A stretch of 64,000 bases of DNA from Euclidia mi (taxonomy: Eukaryota > Arthropoda > Insecta > Lepidoptera > Erebidae), in contig OX123186.2 of the NCBI GenBank assembly GCA_944739405.2, positions 40,905,551 to 40,969,550 on the forward strand. The letters are read 5' to 3'. Position numbers and translations under genes: made by a program. Below are positions 57,870 to 64,000 of the stretch, piece after piece (position 1 is the first letter of the stretch; each line of letters opens with the position of its first letter). Below the pieces are notes generated by a model. That model worked only from the letters and a program-made list of their open reading frames with translations. It did no database searches and had not been told where the DNA came from.

Positions 57870-59093
57870 CTATCTTCTAATTAATTGTTTCGTATGTTTT
57901 TCTAACATATCTGTAGCCCGCTTCTCGGGGTCCGAGTTCGGTCGACGTGGGTTCACTATGAGCGATTCCAGTGCGAAATATTCTTTCAGTTGCGCTTCTA
58001 TGTTTTCATCTATAGCGGAGAGACCGTTGACGAAGTGTACGGTGTTTCTCAAGGTGCGCGAGCGCGCGCCGTGCAGCACCCATCCCAGCGACGTAAGCGA
58101 CGCCACCGGTTGATCGTTGGGTCCTCTTCGTACTGCGTTCACTATGAGCAGGTGCCAGTTGTCTTGTCCTATTAGCACCTTCGGCACGCCTATGTCGTAC
58201 ACCAGCTTCTTCTTGATGCCTTCGAGGTGTTTGCAGTCTATCAGGTCCTCTTCGGCGATCTTCTGCGGCGACAGGTGTAGGCTGGCTACGGTGCGCGCAC
58301 ACAAAGGCACTTGTTTGCTGTCGGCGCCGGCTCCTCGTATGTATATGTCTACGCGTCGCGACGTTGGCATGTCGATCGACGTGTCGCCTATGGCACGGAT
58401 CGTAAACGGGTCCAGGTTCCCTTCCGCGCCGACTTCCTTGGCTATGTCTTCGTCTATGAGCGATACGGTGCTTCCGTCGTCGAGTAGGGCGAACGTAGAC
58501 GCCTCTCCCGCCGCCGGTCCGACTATCTGCACGGGCACTATCTTTAAGTATGCTTGAGCCTTTGCACGTATGCACGAACTGGCGACTGTTTCTTGCTTTT
58601 CTATGTTCACGTCTTCGGTCCTATGGGCTCCTCTATCGTAGTGAAGCAACTGGTTGTGTGTAGCGTGGCATCCCTCTACACCGCACTTCTTGGGCTTGCA
58701 CGAGTGTTCTATTCGGCGTATGCGTAAGCAGCGAAAACACAATCCATGCTGCTTAGCTAGCTGCCATCTCTTCTCTGCGTTGGCGTTACAAAACGTGCTG
58801 CAGGCCGACGAGTAGTGTCCTTCGCGTTCACATATCCTGCACTTCGCGTTAGACGTGTCCGTATGCGTTCGCTTCTCCGTCACCGTCGCCGTGTACGTCC
58901 TCTGCACGGTACGTCTGCTTGGCGGCCCATCGGTGATGTTCTCAGCCGGCGCGAACGCGCTACAGTAACGCGCGTACTCTGTCACGAAGTCACTGAATCG
59001 GCTGAGGTCTGGCTTCGACTGGCACTTCTCGGTGTACGTCTTGTACCACTGCACACGTAGCGAGTTCGGTAGCTTCTCGGTCAACACACGCAC
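57870..59093 (-). pseudogene. BEL/Pao Gag C-terminus plus aspartic protease
   Basis: The 407-codon frame includes a CCHC knuckle (Cys85, Cys88, His93, Cys98; CRICEREGHYSSAC) and a second Cys/His cluster around residues 119-151. The retropepsin-like protease follows, with active-site Asp in LLDDGSTVSLI (residues 203-213). LGWVLHG at residues 336-342 marks the protease to reverse transcriptase linker. The frame then breaks between 57870 and 57826. Most Gag sequence that should precede the knuckle is missing. Confidence 0.9.
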
Positions 59094-59121
59094 TAGCTCC
59101 GCATTGATGCGGAGCTAGTGC
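59090..59121. repeat. 14-bp-arm hairpin at gag deletion
   Basis: GCACTAGCTCCGCA, a 4-nt loop and the exact reverse complement. It lies where the 5' gag piece (59295-59122) meets the later gag sequence, in different frames. Confidence 0.92.
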
Positions 59122-59295
59122 CGCGTCGCTCCCGACTGTTGTCGACGGCGATCGCGGTGGCCCGTCGTGACGGACGACCGCGGCGGCTGAGTTGCGGGCA
59201 GCGGCGGCACGGGCAGGGGTACTGGAACTAGGCCCGGCGCCGGCCGCTCCCCTGGCGACCTCGGGAGCACGACCTCTTGAACGCGTCATAGGCAT
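59122..59295 (-). pseudogene. Gag N-terminal remnant
   Basis: It opens with MPMTRSRGRAPEVARG soon after the primer site, as expected for a Gag start, and is Ala/Arg/Pro-rich. It runs about 58 codons before the hairpin and loss of several hundred codons compared with typical BEL/Pao Gag. Confidence 0.65.
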
Positions 59296-59299
59296 TCTT

Positions 59300-59320
59300 C
59301 AATCCGGCTCGAAGCGACCA
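59300..59320 (-). promoter_or_regulatory. Primer binding site, tRNA-Tyr-like
   Basis: The plus strand reads AATCCGGCTCGAAGCGACCA, which looks like a tRNA 3' end with CCA. From memory it matches the insect tRNA-Tyr end AATCCGGCTCGAAGGACCA except for one extra base. It lies 5 nt inside the 5' LTR, the usual BEL/Pao spacing. Confidence 0.6.
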
Positions 59321-59325
59321 ACAAA

Positions 59326-59831
59326 TGTAACGGATGCCAGGAATCGAACCTTTGCTAGTCCGCTACAGTGCGCTGGTGGTGTGTTGCTGACGTGTGCCTA
59401 CGACGATGCGTTTTCTTCTATGTGTGTGGACTGTATGGCTTCGATGTATTGGGGCTTCAAAAATAAAACATCTTCATACGTTGAGAGCGATGCTGTTCAG
59501 GTGTTCGGTGCTTGATGGTTACAATATGGTGGATGGAACGCCAACAACTGGCCGAATACATGGTCGCTTAAGTACCTCGAAACTTTACCTTATCGACGAC
59601 CATCGCACCGAACACGTGCACAGAAAATCTTTCGTTTATTTTTATTTCAAATACAGTACAAATGTTACGTATGATTCGTTCCTATTATACATACATACAT
59701 GTTCTATACATCGTTAGATAGGTCTCATTAAGTTCTATCTATTGGTATACAATACCTAAACCTAACTACTAGCGTCACTAAGTTATTCCATAAAAACTCC
59801 CAAAAAATGCTGTCACACAAGGGCCCGCCCA
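59326..59831 (-). repeat. 5' LTR of BEL/Pao element
   Basis: 506 bp, ending CCGTTACA on the minus strand next to the primer site. ORFs inside both LTRs are not genes. Confidence 0.95.
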
Positions 59832-61934
59832 CTATATTTACACAAGAAGTTCTGTAGAGCAAGTAACAACTGTGTGTAAACTAATATGAAACACAGGACA
59901 AAGCTTTAAAACTGTAATAAATTTAATTAAAAATGAAACTAAGTATTTAAAAATTGACTCGTAACGTACAGACGAAGTAAAAGTATTAGATTCTATAAGG
60001 TTTTATGTACCTCATAAAATTATTTATTGTTATGTGATATAAGAATGCGTTACTCAGGCCAGCATCTTAACAGACTATAATCTTGTAAATATAGTCGTAT
60101 AATTTTCTTGTCTATTCGTTCGATGTTTATTTGTATTCATTTCGACAAACGATGTCAATTAATTTTTATAATCATCTTGTTCAAACGAATGCTTCACTTA
60201 CCATATAATTATGTGTATTTGTGATGTAGGTATGACATTATGATCATCCAATCTACATTGAATTGAATACAAACAATGAGCATTCCAAAATCCTATACAA
60301 TATGTGTGGCATCTTTTGTAGGTTTCTATTTAAAAAGCAAAAATATGCAGTACGAATCCGTACTCTAAACAACGTGTTACACCGTACAAAAAGTATTTTA
60401 ATCATTCTCGCTCTTCGAAAATGTGATCTACATAGTTACGGAGTGTAATGCATTGACCTCTGTTACGAAACCAAAAAAAGATTGTTTGCGGGAAGAAAAC
60501 AAATTGTTACAAGCATTCCGTATGCCGCGGTGGATATTAAATTCTCTCTCTTTTGTTACTGTCGCTTCGCTTATTTCATTTACAACTTGCGGAAAATTTT
60601 AGACGCAAGTAAACTTTTTGCCGGGCTTGTAAGATTTTAAATTGTGAAAATACTTGCTTTGAATAAATTTAATTCAGGGAAAGTGCCTACAACTTTCATA
60701 ATGAGTCAGTTTTCGCCGCAAACGTTTATTAAGAATCTAATTATTTCATTCAATTACCTTGTTTATTTAAAAAACACACTTTATGTAAGTAGCAATATAT
60801 AATGCCATTTCGAGTAATTCATACTGAGATAAAATTAACCCAAGATTTAATATGTTTTAAAGATAAACAAATATTTATTAGTGTTAGCCACGAAGTTCTA
60901 AAATAATGTGCAACAAATTTTCCAGAAATTCTGTGTTTAAACGTTTATCTTTTTTGGGTTATTAAAAATCTTGCATAAGAAATAATTGTTGTATAGTAAA
61001 TCTTATACCTAAATGGTATGAATTTGTGGCTTACGAAAATATTTGTCCAGAATGCTCAAACTCAAACTTTAAAATCATTGTCAGTGTGTGTGTCTTCTAC
61101 ATCACCTTTGCAGTCCAATCGACATAATTTTTTTTCTGGCCAGATTCCATTTATTCACGATTTTAGTCAATCTCAATGCCTGCTGTCTGTGAAAAAAGTC
61201 TGCTTCTCAATTTTAATACATGTATTTTACACATATTAGCCTGTCTGGATAAACGATTACGCAAGACTCATTTGCAATTCAAACTATATGTACAATTCCA
61301 AGATTCAATATTGTTCTGAGCATCTCACATTGTACATGGCGACGAAACTGTTTTGAGATTTTGTGTTGAATTTGTAAAATTAGAATTGTAATTGTTAATG
61401 TAATGCTTATGTCTTTATTTTCCCTTTTTGATATATCAGTAAATTCGTGACGTGAAGGACTTTACGTAAAATTCACCAACAAATCAGTTTATTAGATATT
61501 CGTTTCTACTATTTGTTAACAAAATTAGGTTGCTTAAATTAGTTACATTTTTTTTTAACTCACTGCACATTCGCTTATAAATTGCATATCGTACTGTAAA
61601 CACTACATTATTATGAAAACGAACACGTATGAATTTAACGATAAGTTACTAAAATATAAAGAATAGTTATTATTTTTCATCGACTTTTTTATAGTGCAAC
61701 CTTGAAAAATTAAAACCACCCAATGGCACGAGTCATCAAACATAATTTAAAAGCAAATCAAAGTCATTTGCGAAATTTATCGAAATCACGATCTTTTGAC
61801 AAAATATCAGCTAGAAAGGTTCAACAAAAAGCACTCAGTATACCATTATGTTTTTCGACATTAATATTCACGGAGACTAATCGTGGCAGACAAATGAATT
61901 TCCAATAAGCTTTATAAACAAAACTTTTGTCGTG
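59832..61934. other. AT-rich sequence without recognised gene
   Basis: No supported gene or repeat. ORFs at 60263, 61018 and 61723 are short and motif-free. Confidence 0.45.
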
Positions 61935-61966
61935 TATAAATAGCGGTTGGCAGACCTTTTCAGTAA
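61935..61966 (+). promoter_or_regulatory. TATA/initiator-like core promoter
   Basis: TATAAATAG at 61935 and TCAGTAAC at 61960 are 27 bases apart (first T to initiator A). An ATG at 61992 opens 33 codons (MKYAKTRDSLFQRN...) that end inside a dispersed repeat. It may be a first exon; evidence is weak. Confidence 0.3.
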
Positions 61967-62069
61967 CTGCCTCCCTATTTAAAAATAAAAAATGAAATAC
62001 GCGAAGACGCGAGACAGTTTATTTCAGCGAAATGAAAAATATCCAATACATCATACATACATATCATCA

Positions 62070-62180
62070 CGCCTTTTATCCCCGAAGGGGTAGGCAGAAG
62101 CGTATCTCTACACCCACCTTTCGCCAGATATACTTTAGTCCCACGTAATAAGGGGCGAGCCTATTGCCGTACCTAATAAA
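62070..62180 (+). repeat. Dispersed lepidopteran repeat, second copy
   Basis: ATCACGCCTTTTATCCCCGA, GGGGTAGGCAGAAGCG and AATAAGGGGCGAGCCTATTG repeat the landmarks of 4154-4250. Confidence 0.65.
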
Positions 62181-62527
62181 ATATCCAATGTTAACCATTT
62201 TGTTTGTCAAATCAAATGTTCGTCTCGAAAACTAAATTACTATTCACATTACATTTCTGTTAATAAAATTTCCTTTTATTTTGCTTTTCTGAATGTAATC
62301 ACTTCGATAAATAGACATCAATCTAAAATACCTTAGGGTGCTAAGAGCGAGATTGATTGAGAGATAGTTGTCTAGAAAATTTAATTTGATTTTGTTTCTC
62401 TATTTTATATACGTTCAATGTATTCAAAATGTTAAAATACAGTGAATTTGACTTAATTTACCACGATATAGCACAGGAAGATTTGGCGGAGTCACGGCAA
62501 AGTACCGGTAGGAAACTTGGACATACA
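62181..62527. other. AT-rich sequence, nothing recognised
   Basis: No supported feature. Confidence 0.4.
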
Positions 62528-62645
62528 CCGAGGTGGTTTTAGTGAGTACCTGTGCTTTGAACTCCTATATAAGAAAGTCACACACACCCGCTTTGCCTGC
62601 CCCAAGAGGCGACGGGTGAGACCGTGATTTCTTAAGCATGTGTAC
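62528..62645 (+). repeat. Retroelement 3' tail fragment
   Basis: CACCGAGGTGGTTTTAGTGA through CCAAGAGGCGACGGGTGAG and GTGATTTCTTAA resembles the GAGGTGGTTTTTAGTGG tails of the SINE-like family without the body. Confidence 0.4.
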
Positions 62646-64000
62646 AAAGTTGTAAGCATATTATAATTGCTTGATTACCAGTCCACTCCGTATGTCTGAC
62701 TTGTACATCAGTGAAGTCTTTGTGTCACGCAAAACATTCTTCTGACTTATTTTACTGTTTATTGTAAAAGCCTTCGCGACACACAAAGTGTTATACTCAT
62801 ATACATATCTAACCGGCAAGCAACTGGAAAAAATAAAGTCAACAAACACCTCACAAGTCGCATGCATTCTGTACAAAGCACCAACACATCAGTCCAAAAG
62901 TGTAACATTAAACGTTAACGACTTATTGAACTCATTTATTTTGACGTCATAACTACTCAAACAAATCTATCCAACTATCAGACACAGAGCACCAATAACT
63001 CTATAATATTTTGGCGCACAGAACAGAGATAAAAATTTGATTCAAATATTCAGAGGTCATCGCATAACTGCTGCAGCAATCAATCACTGAGCTTCAAAGA
63101 GATTTACGTAAAGTATAAAATTCAATATCGTTTTGGTAGCGCTCTAACGCCGATGTTCCGCCAGATGAATATGATATTATGACGATTTGTTACGAAATTG
63201 CACAAAGTTTAATAACGTGGCGGAGATACGATATTTGATTTTTGATATATTTATCAGGCTTACGACATGAGAAGCGGTGGAGACGATTATTCTTGACTAT
63301 TTATCTTAAACCTCCCATAGAATAAAGGATATTCCGTTTGTCAAATGAAATATCCTCTGACTAAAAAATGTAACGTTGTAAGTAGCCTTGCACTCGTAGG
63401 GCTACTAAATAATCTTCAGTACTCTTATCAATGAAACAAAGCGTCTACTTGAGAAAAGCTATTACAATATAATTGTACTCATTGCTTTAGAAGGGTAGAT
63501 TTTCCTCCTTGATCTAAAAAAAATGGTCCAAGCTATGCCATGATTGAACTATCAGCAGATAATTTCGTTGCATTTATTTCTGAATTATGAAAATAAGAAA
63601 ATACGCGATCTTGGAAATAAATGTCTATTGTTTGGGCAAGAATTTCGTTCTTCTCGAAAAAAAATACCTACATGCATCTTTATGTGTCTCTATACGGTGT
63701 TAGGCAATGTAGACTGACGTTATACAATGTCTTTAATTTGGACATAAACAAATAAGATCCACAAGTAGTATTTTAACCTCCCTCACCACCACATAGAAGG
63801 GAATACAGGCAATTACAAATCAGCCTGTATATAGTCTGAAACATTAGTATACAAAGCTGAGATCCTGCACGGAGGCAAATAAAAGTACATTTTATAAATA
63901 GTCGACCCTGTACCGCACAAACAAAGTCGAACAATTTATTTTGTCGTTAAATGTACCCGTACTCTTGCAGTCGAAATCAATGTCACCAGATGACCAGACG
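62646..64000. other. AT-rich sequence without recognised gene
   Basis: No supported gene. A modest inverted pair ATACAGGC/GCCTGTAT lies near 63803-63830. Confidence 0.45.

Larger units (their letters stand above)
53332..59831 (-). mobile_element. BEL/Pao LTR retrotransposon, 6500 bp, degenerate
   Basis: It consists of two LTRs of 506 bp each, a tRNA-like primer site, and a gag-pol order Gag zinc knuckle, aspartic protease, reverse transcriptase, RNase H, integrase, DUF5641, all on the minus strand. This is diagnostic of BEL/Pao. The coding region is broken by hairpins at 59090-59121, 56113-56146 and 55498-55551, frameshifts near 57850, 57410 and 54655, and stops at 57587-57589 and near 55455. 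Most of the N-terminal Gag is missing. No matching target-site duplication flanks it (ATTTG on the left, CTATA on the right). Confidence 0.95.

Overview
This window looks like non-coding, transposon-dense DNA from a moth or butterfly (Lepidoptera). It is AT-rich. It carries several repeat types I recognise from lepidopteran genomes: Helitron-like elements with A|TC...CTAG|T ends, tRNA-headed SINEs, LINE 3' tails reading GCTGATGATGATGA or TTTGAATTTGAA, and a BEL/Pao LTR retrotransposon. I find no complete host gene. The best host-coding candidates are a 101-bp GC-rich exon-like block at 4550-4650 (minus strand) and an unrecognised 150-codon ORF at 51803-52255.

Layout. 1-9.6 kb: mostly AT-rich sequence with a GCCGGC-rich island (2130-2470), a roughly 600-bp SINE-like element (5066-6484) split by an 800-bp terminal-inverted-repeat element (5141-5940), and a second SINE copy (8289-8766). 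9.6-24.3 kb: a large palindrome of about 5-kb arms around a 985-bp spacer. Each arm carries a head-to-head pair of the same SINE family next to a 130-bp minisatellite. The left arm contains a 200-N gap, and the 3.57 kb on its two sides is the same sequence, which looks like an unmerged contig overlap. 24.3-38.3 kb: a second palindrome with two arms of exactly 3937 bp, plus a third, direct, partial copy. The third copy lacks a 1.95-kb satellite-bearing element and so shows its empty site. 38.5-53.3 kb: a Helitron helicase relic, Helitron-like ends, a TTAA-type inverted-repeat element with two tandem TATA/initiator promoters, a SINE with a 17-bp target duplication, a possible solo LTR, decayed LINE C-termini and a foldback. 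53.3-59.8 kb: a 6500-bp BEL/Pao retrotransposon on the minus strand with nearly identical LTRs but a broken gag-pol. 59.8-64 kb: AT-rich DNA with a few repeat fragments and one TATA/initiator motif.

The most interesting signal cuts across these features. At least ten near-perfect hairpins (arms 14-23 bp, loops 2-8 nt) are scattered through the window. One is present in only one of three copies of a duplicated segment, so ancestral and derived states can be read directly. It replaced 14 nt with the reverse complement of the neighbouring sequence, as expected of a short-range template switch. Others disrupt the retrotransposon at gag, the pol C-terminus and the integrase zinc finger, and one sits at the 5' end of a SINE insertion. 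Together with the kilobase palindromes this suggests either a locus prone to fold-back template switching or, less likely, a sequencing or assembly artefact.
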